Shown piece after piece: positions 1 through 12,937 of a stretch of 64,000 nt of DNA (positions are counted from its first letter, which is position 1; every line of letters starts with the position of its first letter). The stretch is from Gymnothorax reevesii. Its lineage: Eukaryota; Chordata; Actinopteri; Anguilliformes; Muraenidae. The stretch spans positions 148,573,947 to 148,637,946 of the forward strand of contig CM056573.1 of NCBI GenBank assembly GCA_029721435.1. The letters are read 5' to 3'. Under the pieces are notes generated by a model. It saw only the letters and a list, made by a program, of their open reading frames with translations. It ran no database searches and had not been told where the DNA came from. A program made the position numbers and the translations under genes.

Positions 1-3000
1 AATCAAAATTCAAAATTTTCATCATCCAAACGCAAAACTTATCACTGCACACCACTGTTTATAATATACATTCACCATATGATATACTGCTTAACACTAA
101 ACAAAATACATAGAAAATTCAAACCCTGCTATAAATTTTTATGTGGTAATTAAAATATACACAATGTACATATTGTATACACTCCTCACAATGCACTTCC
201 ATGCAATATTTATAATATACACGCCTTACAATACATTGAATAGTATATGGACTTATATGGTACTTACCAAACAACACACTGCTTAATATTCCATATAACA
301 TACACATTGCACATTACACTGCTGTGCTGGACATAAAACAAATAGGATATATAAACTTTGCAATGCATTGTCTAAAAATGCATATGATATTCACAGTACA
401 CAACACTGTACCGAGTAGTACTCACGCAGGCCAGATATTAAACCGTCAAAGTGTGCTTTGTATTTTCAAACAAACTGGTCAGGCACTCTATACACACAAT
501 TATAAATTTCCCATAAGCACACAGTACAAACCATTATTAACTAACTAGCAGTAAACACTAGGCATGGACCATATCTTGAACTCGATATCAAAGCAAAAAA
601 GTATGCTTTACAGATCAGTAAATGAAACTACAACCACACACTTCACAGGGATGTACTATACCGCACAAATCTGCGGGCAAACTATTCTAGTTCAGTTCAA
701 GAGTATACCTGTATGCCATTGTGATCAACCAGACAAAGTCTGCTGCTTGACATGTTCTTATATATTATATATTTTGCCCTTTTCATTCATTATATAGTTA
801 ATAGCGGTATATGGACACATGATTAATGTTCCATTCAGTGGTTCCTGTAATACTGTACCCTTCTTGGCAAATATTCTTTATATAATGCTGCAATCTTTGT
901 TACTTATATATTTCACGAATGTAAGCAACTATTAATCAACTGTTTTGGATCTCACCTGGTAGATACAGCAAATATAGGGACTGAGGAAAGTCACCATCAT
1001 AGACTTCACAGGAATTTACTTGATCACTGAGATGATTTCTAATAAATGTAAGCATATTTCTTAGATTATAGCGGTCTTGTTATCTCCCAATAATTGGCCA
1101 CCATCACCTTGGTTCAAGCATCAGGCAACATCCTGTGCACATTTCACTAACATGGAATCATATGCCATGAAAAAGTGAACATCATTCCGCTTTTTGCCCA
1201 GGGGAGCACGAAAGAAGTTGACGTATTTTTGAATCGGTTATCCGTCAGTATCATGTAATTCTTGAAAAAAAAAATCAGGAAAAGAATTTCTGCGTCGTTC
1301 AAGCAAATACAAAAAAAAAAAGTCAACACAAATTTTTATTAATTATTTTATTCAGCGGTTAGCATGCAATAAACTAATGTGCTCGTTGGAGTGACCCCAT
1401 CCTGCTGGCTTGGTAGTGATGAATCATTTGCTTGAATATTGTCTTTTGCTGACCAAGTAAAACATACACTTGGACAGAAATATAGTTCATTAATTATATT
1501 TTTGCGGTATAAATACGTCGCAAGCATTGAGCTTTCTGTATTCTAAGTCCGTCAGCAAAAGGGGCAGAACTCTATGAATAATAAATGTGCATAGCAGCTC
1601 ACAGATTGACCGTCCACTATAACTCACTACTGCCCCCCAGTGATTATATGAAGCTGTGTCACGTCCAGTCACGTAATGTTCTCTTGCCTTTGACCACCAG
1701 TCAATGAGACTGCTCTCTGCTCTGTTTCGGATAATACTATTTGCCATCATAACTATTAGCCGTTGAAGCAGAATGGTTTTGATAAAAGTCAGTGAGAGTT
1801 AAGACAAGCGAGGAATTAGAGAGGATGAAGTAGGCTAATGATGTGAACGTCCTCTGCAGGTGTCAGTTAAAATTAGCCGTTCGTTGAATGTATTTGCATA
1901 TTCCCGAATAAAACGGAAGCGTGTGTTTGTGTCAGAGAGAGAGAGCGAGAGAGAAAGACCTCATAAGATCATCTTAAAAGCCTCCTGACAGGACAGAACT
2001 AGGTCAATTTGTGCTAGTTGCATGAGACCAGACTACACTCGTGCATCATATGTTGCCAGTTCACATATCTGAGTGGCAGGCATCAGTTTGAAAGGATTTA
2101 GATTGTATAGGAGAAGAGCCAGCATTTGAGCTCCATCATGAACCAAAAAGGTGGCCATTTTGTGGAAGCCAAAAAGTAGTTATGTGTTCTGAGTTTAGTT
2201 TATAGTGTATTTCATTGTCCAGAGACTTCTCTCTTGGACCTCTGTTTCAATAAATCTCTTCATCCCATATTTCAGATCTCTTAATTTTGCTGTCCCCAGC
2301 AGTAGGCAGACAATATCTTATAGGAATAGGCTATTATGGTTTACATAAGAACTCATATTCACCTCAGCTGAAGGATTTTTTTTCATAATACTGGGAAAAT
2401 ATGAACAGAGAACTAAGAAGATACGAACAAATCCACGAGTTTACTGTTGTCTGTAGTGTTACCAATGTTAAGGGAGGGACGGAGGAAATAGATCTGAGAT
2501 TGGTGGATGGAGGGGGTGGCATCCAAAAATGTATCCAAAAAAAGAACCATTTTAATGATGCCAGGGAGACCAGGGGAAATACCTATATTACAACCATCAG
2601 TAACTTTGAATCCTCCCCTGCTTACTACGCGATAGTTGTATTGTATTCATCCAATTAGAGCATGTAGGCAAAACGCAAGACTGCGTCATTCAAGTAAATT
2701 CATTCTGTATAATTTCGAGAGAGGCGTATGGGCAGCTCATTGATGCATATTCTGAGTGTGGAGAGTGCAAGTTAGAAAGCCTTCAGATGAGTATTTCAAA
2801 GTGAAATTTTAAGCAGCTGAATCCATTTGAGACTTCTGTTAAAATTCTAAACGCGTAACTTAGGCTACACAGTGTTCGGAGAAAGGTTGTACTGGAGTGA
2901 GCGAGTCCCTCATCTCATATCAGTAAGCGATTGCAACTTCACCAGCAGGGCGTGGGGACAATACTGGTACAGGTGTCCGGCGGTTTCATAGACGTCAATG

Positions 3001-5226
3001 GGGAAAACACTCGGGTGAGTCAGTCACGAGCGGTTAGGTACCGAACACTTACCGACTTCGCGCTTTTTGTACATTTTTTGCTCAGTTTTAAAATAAAGCA
3101 CTTATACTCTTAAGATATTTTTCCGCGTACTAGACTAGTATTTCGACCCAGAGGGCTGAGTGGTGATATGAAGTTGAAACTAATGGCAGCAATGAGTCAG
3201 GGAACGCAGCCAATGAGTCGGAGATACTGAGACATTGGCTGATACTGATGCTGCGATCGACCTTGTGAAAAGTTTTCCAGAAAAAGCGGTAAATAAATCA
3301 TGATTTAATTCATTTGAATTGTGATAACGGTCAAGGCAGTACTCTGTAGGCTTCATGTTAATATTTTACTTTATGTTGCATTATAGTTCCGCTTACTTGG
3401 TCATGCATTTTATTTGCCAGTATTCTGTGTTGTAAAACGTTGTCATAACTGTCAGGGTAAAAATAATAGCTTCTATTTTTAATTGAATAATAAACCCTTG
3501 ACTGATTCTGGATGTGTGTTTCCAAAATGCCAAATTAAATTTTAAATAAACCTCTAATGCAACTTGTTGTGAGTAAATTCTTTCATTTTGTTTGAAAATC
3601 TATCTTAATTGAAATCCAAAAAGCAAGCTGAAATGAAATGTGTAGGCATATGATTGATGCAAAAAGCCCACTTTTAAACAAACTCTGAATGCTGATACTT
3701 TCAATTCAGGTTTTAAAATGACTAAAAAACCATAATTTTAAATACAGAGCCATATTACTATATCATTTTTACTGATCAAATTACTATTTCTGAATAATAA
3801 TAATTATAATAAAGAAGAGGCAAATCTAGAAGATTATTGTTTGATCTCAAAATGGCTAAAATTGCCTTATACTTGTACAAATCACTTCATATTATTGTAA
3901 AAAAAAATGCATTAAAAAATTGTAATACTATTATTGCAAATGATATTGTCAAAACATGTAATGGATATGTGATATTGTGACCTTAAAATATGTATTTTTA
4001 TATTAATAAGAATTGTGCCAATTTAAAGATAATATCCACTTATGTATAATCTTGATATTATTCAATTAATCCTTTTTGTGTGTCATGATTTTTGAGATCT
4101 GGTTTCATCAAATTCAAGTCAAGTATCCTCAGGTCTTGCTCAGAGTTTGTAAAATTCCCAGAAGTACTACAGGAATCAAAGGCCGTGTCATGTTGGCAGG
4201 ACTTTGCACATTCAGACAGTGAATGGGGACAAAAATAATTTTCCCTGAAATTGTCCTCAGTCATTTATACAGGTCTGGTTCAGTGCAATCCCACACATGC
4301 TTTGTGTTGTACTTTGGCTCCTGAAATATCAAATCAAGGTAGAACAAAATTGTTTGCCTCTAGATGCCTTTTTATCTTGTTCAGATTCACTTAGGCTCTG
4401 GGAATCAAAATGGAAATGAGGGTGGGGGTGTCATAGGAAATGGCTGAACATTGAGCTTTTGACTAGTTACTCTATACAGTCTTTGTGTGTATGCAAGCGC
4501 ATATTTTCTTAACATCCCTGCACGTGTGGTTACATGTAGACATATTGATAGCCTCAGACACTGGATCCAAATTAGCATCAGCTTTAACATTCCCTTAAAT
4601 CATATACCATAAAATACAAATAGTGTGTGACGTAGTATTGAGAGAAAAAAAACTGTTAATACCATTGTAGACATAATTAATAGCAGTGTGTTCCAGTCAG
4701 CACAATGTGCTTATTCTCTGGAGCAAGCAGTGCTTGGATGGCATGCTAGTTCAGCTATTCACCAGAGACACATGGAGCCAGCAGTCTGTCCTGGAAGCTG
4801 GGAGCAGCCAGCAGTGGATTGGGAGGAGATGGTGAACTGGGAGTGTTGGGCAAAGATGGGTGAAAAGGAGAAAGACAGAGAGATGGAAGAAATATGAGGC
4901 TGTTTTTTTTTGTTTTTTTTTTACCACCTCATCTGAAGTCAGGAAATGAAACACGAAATGCTCTAAGCCCTGGGAGTTTCAGCGAGAGCAGTGCACATCG
5001 GGGTGAGGATGATGAAATCTCGTCTCACGTGAACAGAGGTGAAATACTTTTTGAGAATGCGCCATTAAAAAGGAAAAATAGGGCTGTCTCCTCTCTCCAG
5101 TGTTGCTCTCTCTTTTCCAGCTTGTGTCTGGTCAGTGCTGAAGTTGGAAGGAATGTTCTCATGTTTAGCCGTGCTCTGGTATTTACCCTGTTCTTCTTCT
5201 TCATGTGTTTTTCTCCCCGTCTGTAG
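1..5226 (+). other. 5' flank or first intron of pou2f2, AT-rich, no exon recognised
   Basis: About 5.2 kb without a coding segment I can support. The first 900 bases are very AT-rich with repeated atac/caat/gca words but no clean tandem unit. A short GA tract lies near 1936-1960 and an octamer ATTTGCAT at 1892-1899. The missing initiator exon (expected to encode something like MVHSSMGAPE and end in phase 1) was looked for and not seen, so it is either upstream or too diverged. Small open frames here look random. Confidence 0.6.
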
Positions 5227-5292
5227 ATATCAGGATGTCAAAGCCAGTAGAGGTTGAGAAGCCAGGGGCAGACTCTCCAATGGAGAGCACAG
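5227..5292 (+). CDS. pou2f2: pou2f2 coding exon with the IRMSKP start region
   Basis: Follows a ctgtag acceptor and ends at a gtatga donor. It supplies the last two bases of a codon, then Ile-Arg-Met-Ser-Lys-Pro-Val-Glu-Val-Glu-Lys-Pro and an acidic Ser/Pro tail ending in Met-Glu-Ser-Thr. This matches the second coding exon of mammalian Oct-2, which reads IRMSKPLEAEKQG. Because the exon begins inside a codon, the usual initiator exon should lie further 5'; I did not find it. The Met at 5235 has A at -3 and could serve as an internal start. The exon ends in phase 1; its final G pairs with the AC at 7508 to make Asp. Confidence 0.9.
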
Positions 5293-7507
5293 GTATGAAC
5301 TGTGCACGTATGTGTGTCAGTGTGTATATGTGTTTGTGCATTTGTGTGTGTCTGTGCGTGTGTATCTGTGTCTGTGTATGTGCGTATGTGTGCTTGTGAG
5401 TAATTATGCGTCAGTGTGTGTGTATGTGTGTGCCCCTGCGTGGGTGATCACACCTGAATTTACATCAGTCTTTCAATCCGTAAGTCAGTTTGTTCTTTCA
5501 CATCACAAGCATCACAAACATTGGTCATAGTTTCCCATCATTAGTGTTTGTGTGATAGAGAATGGCTCTGAGCCAATCTGAGCGACACTCACCCACAAAA
5601 GATCATAATCATTGCTGACATGCTCATACTGTAAACCCACTCAACCATTTTAGTCTATGTTTTCAGAATTTATGTTATTCCAATGCATCTTCAAAAATGA
5701 CTGTCGCCATTCAGATATATTTTCATACATAAGAGAACACTTGCTAGCTTATCATGTTACACAAAATATAAGCACATTCATTTAGAAGTATAATTTAAAA
5801 TTTCACAATATATGGAGTGTCCTTTTGATAGTACTGCGATAAATATGTTTTACCGAATAGCGAGCCGCAGGCCATGAGTTTCTACTGAGAGATTTATATC
5901 CTATATGATTCAGTCCTTCATGGAAATGAGGAGATTGTCTACTAATGAAGCCACTGTCTCAGTCAAGTGATCGCTATCAGACTGCCTCCTGAATCACCCT
6001 CAGCGCACATCCTAACGATGACTCACAGTGAGCTTCTGTCCCCACAGGTTCATTTACATTCGTGTCAATTGAAATATTTTACTTTGTACTCATTGCCTTC
6101 AATGAACTGCACCAGTTGCATTTGCCTATTCAATGTTCATTCACCAGAAACAAATATTCAATGGGTTGATGCATTTTAGTAATGAGAAAGGGCCAAATTA
6201 ATTGAGTTCTTGTCCACTATGCCTGGGTACAGTCTTTCGTGGCTATTGAGCACCACCCTGGCAACAAATATCTGCAGACATTGAGGCATTTTTTATTTCG
6301 TTGTTCTATGTATGGAAATTGTTTTGCATTTCACTTAATATTCAGGCGGAAAAGACAGCGAATCACAACTTTTCAAAAATTATCTCTAATTCAATCACGG
6401 AGACACCGGAATTTAAGTTGGAAAGATCTTTTTACAATGAAATAAATTCAATACTATCTTTGGCAATGACTCCGTCCTCAAGAACCCGAGAGCAAGGTGG
6501 GGTGCAGGTCTGCTGGCGTAGCAGGCAGTGATGAAGCCATCCCCCGTTTGGAGGGTAGGGTCATCTGGTCAGCAGGGAAATAAGGGTTTGACGCTGAAGA
6601 GGCCGGAGACAGAGGCTGGTGGTGGTGGGGAGGTGGTGGGTGATGCAAAATGTCTGCAATAGCAAACACGTTAAACACGTTATGAGCATTTTTATGGAAG
6701 ACTGATGGTTACGACTGGGTGAATGCAATGGCTTGGGAATCGTATGTCTCGCTTTTGAACTTCGGTTTACACTCTAATTCATTAAGAATCTGTAATAGAT
6801 TTTGAAAGGAATCAGCAGGAAAGTCTTAAAAGATACCATGTCATTTTCCCCCTTACAACAGCCACCACCAAGGTCATTCCCAATGTTTGTTAAAGCATAC
6901 TATCAAGTTAGAATGCATCCTCAATATCGTCACACCTCAACAAACAAACAACAAATAATCAACGGAAGGCAGTCACAGCGAGTTGCAATGTTATGCCTTC
7001 TGCTACAGTGGTGATATAGGAGAGCAGTAGATTTTATTGGGGATTGTGGGCCGCAAAATAATATCGGGGAAAATCAAATGACAGAATCATGAGGATTGTT
7101 GAAGAGCAAAATGGCTACCTTAGCACAAAGCAGCAAAACCTCCACCGGCCCCCTTTTTTACCTCTTTATTTCCTTGCCTCCACTGTGTGCCGGCTTACAT
7201 ATTTTTCTTAGTCCACAGAGGATTGGTTCAGTCACCCCTTGAGCTCGCAGGGGCCTTTTCCTTGGAGGGGTAGTGAGCCTGTGTTCTGAGAGTTGAATAG
7301 CATAGTGCAGCCTTGTGCTTCTGAGAACAGGGGAGAAAATGTGGGGCTTATGGGTCTGGTCACTGCTGCTATTCCTTTAGCTGGATGCGAACAGTGTATT
7401 CAGCCCTGCAGCCACCTAACTGCCAGTTAGCCTGCCTGTCATTATGAGTGACTATCTCTCTCCGCCTCTCTCATCACTTCCTCTTTCTCTCTCTCTTTCC
7501 ATCACAG
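5293..7507 (+). other. pou2f2 intron with a TG-rich tract
   Basis: Begins with a degenerate TG/TGTG tract (about 5310-5435), which produces spurious Val/Cys frames. The rest is unremarkable AT-rich DNA until a CT-rich polypyrimidine run (about 7450-7505) leading to the next acceptor. No gene or mobile element recognised. Confidence 0.7.
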
Positions 7508-7542
7508 ACTCAGAGAGGAACGGTCCCGAGCCCAACCATCAG
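7508..7542 (+). CDS. pou2f2: pou2f2 small coding exon (SERNGPEPNHQ)
   Basis: A 35-nt exon between a long CT-rich tract ending tcacag and a gttagt donor. It completes an Asp codon and then reads SERNGPEPNHQ, residues 21-31. Mammalian Oct-2 has TERNGPDTNHQ at the same place, so size, phase and sequence all agree. No domain; this is part of the flexible N-terminal region. Confidence 0.93.
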
Positions 7543-9276
7543 GTTAGTTGTTTTGGTGAACAGATTAGTATGAATCATTAATTGACCCTTAATGTGCTTA
7601 ATTTTACTCACCCTATCCCTCCAAAAGTTAATGATTCATTATGTAGTTGACAAATGACCTTCAGATGGAGTCACAGGTACACTGCGAACCCTTCTGATTT
7701 CTGAAGGTCATTGCCAACGAATTTGTTGACAAAAAATTGACAAAATTGTTGACCTTTTGAAGGCTGAAACCCGAAATTTTTCTTCGTATGTTTTGTGTCT
7801 TGCGTGACTATTGCAGTGATTAGCACTTTAAGGGTTAAAATGTTGTACGCGAGGGGGAGGGTGGTGTCGATAATGGTAGTTAAGATCACGATGATCCCTG
7901 AGTAATATGCATGAAAAAGAAACCCATCTTATCCCTTGAAATGGCTTAGTCAAATATATATTATACAGATATATAATTAGTTATATATCAGTATAATATA
8001 TCAATATACTGATAAATATCAGTAAAATATCCCTGAAAATTAGTGTGTCATCTTGAATGAAACTCTGTTCAGTGAAAAACAGCCACCCTTCCTGCATTAG
8101 TTTATTGCGATTGTCATATTACTCTAGAGCAGGAGGATGGAGAGGAAGAACCAGCATCCAATTAAAATATGTGACTGAATAACTGACACCACGGATTGTG
8201 TCCTGTTGCTCATCATGAAGAGTAAATTGAGCTGCAAATCCAACCGTCCCAGTTATTTGTCCATCCTAGGAATGTAATGAATGATTCATTATACTGACAC
8301 AGTTTAAAGACGATGAGATATGATGTCAGATAATTTGCTAATGATGAAAGTATCCTTCGAATGTGCTTAGAGGGGCCTAATATCAGCTAGCGAGCAATTA
8401 AAGGCCAGCAATCCCGCAGAGAACAGACAGCTCTAAGAAGCCCGTACAGATAATGAGGTTGATAACTTTTCCATGCGCTGGATTTCTTTCATAATTACCG
8501 CACTGTTTTCTGTCTAGACTGAGGCTGGGAAACGATTAGGAAAAAAAGCAGACATACGGTCTTGCACAGTCTTCCTAATCTATTTATTAGCCTCTTTTCA
8601 AGTAACCGTATATTTAAAATTACTACAAACCAAACAGTCTGCTCGTCTTTGCTGGTGTTCAGAGTTCTGCTTGGCAGAGGAAATGATGCCATACCATTTA
8701 CGGTTATGCTAGTTTAACAGCATTGGTATGAAAGTCATATCCTGTGACAAAACAGCTTTTTAATTACTGCACATCCAAGAATTCATTAAGTAGAACAGAT
8801 TGAAAAAAAATTGCTAACAAAAAAAAATGCCTCACCCGAGGAAACAGCAAGATCAGACCATTTGTCTAACTATCACTTCTGCCTTCCAATTTCAGAGATT
8901 CTCCATCTGTAAGAACTAATATTTCACAAAAAATAGCTCTGAATATTTTATTATTTTGGTAAAAATGTCTTTGTATATATCTCTGTCTGATGGTTTGATT
9001 GAATCTATGCCTCTAGGCTTTGGTAAAAACATGCTGCACATACCCTGAGCATGACAGGCGCAGATATAGCTGTGTGTTGTATCATTATGCCAGCAGCTAT
9101 ATGGAAAGTGGATGATAAATCTCCCACACAGATGCGGCCATGGCAGCCTCTCTCAGTGTCGGTCTGCGCAATAACAGGAAGCAGTGTTTTAATGTCCCTC
9201 TGACTACTGGGACAGAGACCGTGTGAGATTTGAGCTGGGCCCTCCATCTGATAGGATGTTCTGTTCTCTGTTTCAG
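7543..9276 (+). other. pou2f2 intron, nothing recognised
   Basis: Mostly AT-rich. A patch at about 7953-8035 is made of overlapping tata/atatca words that could fold on themselves. No coding or mobile-element signal that I can support. Confidence 0.6.
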
Positions 9277-9333
9277 GCTCAACCAATGAAAATCAGTCCC
9301 TTCTCCCTCTCTCCTACTCTGAGCGGCACCAAG
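9277..9333 (+). CDS. pou2f2: pou2f2 coding exon (SPFSLSPT region)
   Basis: A 57-nt phase-0 exon (residues 32-50) with acceptor ctgtttcag and donor gtgagg. It reads Ala-Gln-Pro-Met-Lys-Ile then SPFSLSPTLSGTK; mammalian Oct-2 has SPFSVSPTGPSTK here. Ser/Pro-rich, no folded domain expected. It ends exactly on a Lys codon, so skipping it would keep the frame. Confidence 0.92.
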
Positions 9334-10787
9334 GTGAGGGAGCGCTCCGCGTTTAACGGCACACGCTGGCGCTAACAGTACCATTCAGTGTGAATGTGCT
9401 CACTGGGTCTCAATGTGAGGTCTCGGCTCAGAGAACAAGGAAACCATTTCTTTGCCCGTATCACATGGTGCATTGTTGTGTTTACTTTAGATTGTGTGTC
9501 AATGAGAGAGAAATGTGTGTGTGTGTGCGCGTGCTTGTGTGTGCGCGCGTGTATTTTTCTGTTGGAACAATCACTCGCACTTTTGAAACATTTAAAAGTT
9601 CTGGCAGGAGCTACAATCTAATTTGCATACAGGCTGACTAGTATGCAAATTAGAGTTTTCCCCCTCTACTTTTACCAGTGAAAACACGCCCAGCTCTGTA
9701 AGCCCAGCAGTGAAAGTCTAGCAGAGGGAATGTGCCTTTAATATAGTGCTCCCTGCCACTTCTGGACACACAGATACACGCGCACTCCGGCAGAATGACC
9801 CAGCCGAGGTGGAAATAAGTTTAACACAGACTTCGGAAATGACATTAAGCTCTACAATGCTTCAAATTGGGAGACAGGCAAAATCAGACAGAGAACTTCT
9901 GGGAAACAGGATGGCGCTTGATTGTTTTAAAATCCTGGAGACTGAGATGAGCAGGACTGGCCATTCGCCTCACCCTCTGGATCTCACTATGGTAACAAAA
10001 AAAAAAAAAAAAAACTAACAGTACTGTTATGTTCTGCTGAAAGCTCTTATTTAGTTGCTTTTTCTTTTTGTACTTCAGTAAGAAGTGTAGGCGCTTTGCG
10101 TTTGGTTTGAAAAAGGACAAGTTAGGACAGGCATGTTGATACTGTGAGATCTGCAGGGGTGTGATTGATTGCTGGCTGTTGCTCATTGATGTGAGATACT
10201 GGCAGGCTTGAGTCAAAGACCGGCTGTAGTGTGGCCCTGGGGGCTTCACTTCGATAGTTATGTCTACTCCTATATGCCCCACTATCTGTATGTACATTAA
10301 TGTCTGTGCATTGTCATGTTTTAATATTGTAAAGATTACAAATACTTTAATAACTGACCTTTCCATGGGGTTTCTGCTAACTACTTTGCAGTCTTCTGCA
10401 ATTTTTCAATTAAATGGCATTCATTAAGCAAACGCACTGATCCAGAATAACCTACAATATAAGATACTGTAAATGCTGGTGCCAGTAACACAAAAAACAT
10501 TATAAACAAATTACACACTATACTAGAATGTCCAAGCTGAGCCATAAAAGGGCAATAAAAATTCCATTACTGCTTGAATAAATTATAGTCGACTGCTTGG
10601 AGGAGGAGCTATTGACCAATATTATACGCTAAATAAATGCAGAAAATATAGCACAGCAAGCTTTGTATTGCTGCTGACTGAAGAATAGCATGCCAGAACA
10701 CATCTGGGATGACACCCTCCTGTGCTTAGATGTGTTACCAGCGAGCATTTTCTGACCCCCATCTCGCTCTCTGTGTATGTCCTTCAG
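9334..10787 (+). other. pou2f2 intron with a short GT tract, the octamer palindrome and a poly(A) run
   Basis: Contains a TG/CG tract (about 9515-9553), the octamer pair described separately, and an A-run (about 9997-10014). Open frames around the A-run on either strand match nothing I know. No mobile element recognised. Confidence 0.6.
9617..9654. promoter_or_regulatory. palindromic pair of perfect octamer motifs
   Basis: Two 14-bp arms (9617-9630 and 9641-9654) are perfect reverse complements across a 10-bp spacer. Each holds a perfect octamer: ATTTGCAT at 9621-9628 and ATGCAAAT at 9643-9650. The octamer is the known binding site of POU2F proteins, the product of this very gene. The sites are 22 bp apart, about two helical turns, so both would face the same side of DNA. 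Position, inside an intron of pou2f2, suggests autoregulation; that is inference. It could also be the relic of a small palindromic element. Confidence 0.5.
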
Positions 10788-10907
10788 GGTAAGATGGACG
10801 AGTGTGGCGAGATGTCCCCCGCACCAGCCCCAGCTCCGGCCCCTGCTCCCACACAGACGCCCCTCCCGCACACACAGCTCATGCTGACCGGCAGCCAACT
10901 GGCAGGG
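10788..10907 (+). CDS. pou2f2: pou2f2 coding exon with Pro-Ala repeats and LMLTGSQLAG
   Basis: A 120-nt phase-0 exon (residues 51-90), acceptor tccttcag, donor gtaact. It begins Gly-Lys-Met-Asp-Glu, continues with about five Pro-Ala dipeptides and ends QLMLTGSQLAG, a signature shared by Oct-1 and Oct-2 just before the Gln-rich region. The Pro-Ala run comes from CCNGCN dinucleotide codons and may vary in length. The downstream intron starts almost at once with an ATCT microsatellite. Confidence 0.94.
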
Positions 10908-10910
10908 GTA

Positions 10911-10931
10911 ACTATCTATCTATGTCCCTAC

Positions 10932-10998
<67 letters not shown>

Positions 10999-11200
10999 GT
11001 GCACCTATACTATCCATCTATCCATGTTCCTATATTTTATCTAACTATCCATCTATATCTCTGCACCTATACTATCTAGCTATCCATGAACCTATATTAT
11101 TTATCTATCCATCCATTTACTCTATGCACCAACATATCTATCTATCTATCTATCTATCTATGCACCAACATTATCTATCTATCTATCTATCTATCTATAC
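10911..11200. repeat. ATCT/TATC tetranucleotide microsatellite cluster
   Basis: Four bases after the donor at 10908 the intron turns into ATCT repeats. There is a nearly pure array at about 10935-10998, degenerate copies to 11135, and two further pure blocks at about 11139-11161 and 11172-11200. The Leu-Ser-Ile-Tyr frames read from it are artefacts. Expect high length polymorphism. Confidence 0.95.
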
Positions 11201-12724
11201 ATATGTGAAGTAGTGGTTATGACCTTTATTTGTGGTACACGGGTAATTTACTCATAGATTGTGAAACGGAAAATGGAAGAGGGAGAAAGATTAATAACAG
11301 ACAGATGGACTGAGTGAACGATAGATTGGACAGATGGATAGACATATGGAAAACGTAATTCAAGTTATTTTGTGTATTTCGGCAGAAAAATTGTGATTTT
11401 TTTGTTATTAATAAGCCGAGAAGTCTGAACCCTTCAGAACTGTATCAATATTTCAAATAGGACATTGGGACACTAGTGAACTGACAGTGAAATATCTCTA
11501 GGTACTCGAGTATCTGTTTATAACCTGAAGGCACTGCTGTCTGCTGTCACTTTCAAGCAATATTTGAAAAACTTTTTTTACCTTTTTTTTTTTTGGTTGT
11601 GAAATGTAATCATTATGTTGTAGCTCCATGATTTTAGTCAGGTCACATATACATCCCTAAATTAGTTTTTCCTGCAAATAAATGATGTGTCTTCTTGACC
11701 TATATATTTTCTATTTAGAAAATGTCAGTATTGGGAGGGATAAAAATATGGAGTTTCATCATTACTGCGCTTCGCTGAGGAATGTCTGCTGTAAGAACAT
11801 TCAGTGATGTGCGGCACTTATTAGGTGACTGTTGAAGCCTGGGAACCATGAGCTCCCAACAGCCCTGTGTGTATGAACATCACATTCAGCCTGTCAATTA
11901 CTGTCACAGATTTCAAGCTTAAAGCTACTGTAGGTTTTCTAAATGCACTGAGTGATTTAGAGGAAGCAATTAACTCTTTTCCCCATTGACTCCCCCACAT
12001 ATTGGCATCAGATGTAATCATTATGGTGAAAAGAGTTAAGAGAGTTAGACAGGATGGAGAGAACTATTTTTGCCTCCATAGAAAATACATGTTTACCTGT
12101 AGTGTATGACCTCTGTTTTTGAACTTTTTGCTATTATTATTATTATTATTATATACCCGAACGCCGAATGGCGTTTCGGGGGATATTATGTTTTTGGTCC
12201 GACCGCCGCCGCTGCACTACGTGTTAACGCGATAACTTCAGTAATATTTCAATTACAAATTACAAATTTTGCACATAAGTGAGTATCATAAAGAGGAAGA
12301 ACTGATTCCATTTTGGACAATTTATGATGTCTAAATTGGCCACAAGGGGACAAAAACTGATTTCAGTGTTAAGGCGATAACTGCAGTAATATTTAAATTA
12401 GAAATTCCAAGTTTTGCATATAAGTAAGTATCATAAAGAGGAAAAACTGATTCGATTTTGGACAATTTACTATTTCTAGATTGGCCACCAGGGGCCAAAT
12501 ACTGAAAAAAAAATCACTGTTCCGCGATAACTTCTGTAATATTTCAATTACAAATTTCAAGTTTTGCACATAAGTAAGTATCATAAAGAGGAAGAACTGA
12601 TTCGATTTTGGACAATTTACAATTTCTAGATTGGCCACCAGGGGCCAAAAACTAAAAAAATCACTGTTTTTATCATATCTCTGGAGATATTTGTCCGATT
12701 GACCTCAAATCAAGTGTTAATGAA

Positions 12725-12736
12725 AGGTCATGACCT
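12725..12736. promoter_or_regulatory. AGGTCATGACCT palindrome (nuclear-receptor-type), copy 1
   Basis: A perfect inverted repeat of AGGTCA with no spacer, the sequence known as the palindromic thyroid-hormone/retinoic-acid response element. It sits inside the repeat element and recurs one repeat period later. Function at this site is unproven. Confidence 0.4.
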
Positions 12737-12877
12737 GAGGATGTGTCCCACGATGACATTATACCTGTTTGGTTCAACGTATTGACACAAGGTGAAGCTT
12801 TGTCACATAAAAGTCACCATTTTTGCTATATCTTTGGAACTATTTCTTTGATTGACATGAAACTATGTGCAACTGCA

Positions 12878-12889
12878 AGGTCATGACCT
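12878..12889. promoter_or_regulatory. AGGTCATGACCT palindrome (nuclear-receptor-type), copy 2
   Basis: Second perfect copy, 153 bp from the first, in the next tandem unit. The following unit is broken off before this point, so there is no third copy. Confidence 0.4.
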
Positions 12890-12937
12890 CACAACGTGTC
12901 ACATAATGACATCATACCTGTATGGTTCAAAATTTTG

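Noticed and set aside
2931..3113. Possible first exon or promoter around a gacgtcaatg word and gtgagt donor
   Set aside because: No resemblance to a POU2F N terminus; no TATA or CpG cluster; too little to support a call.
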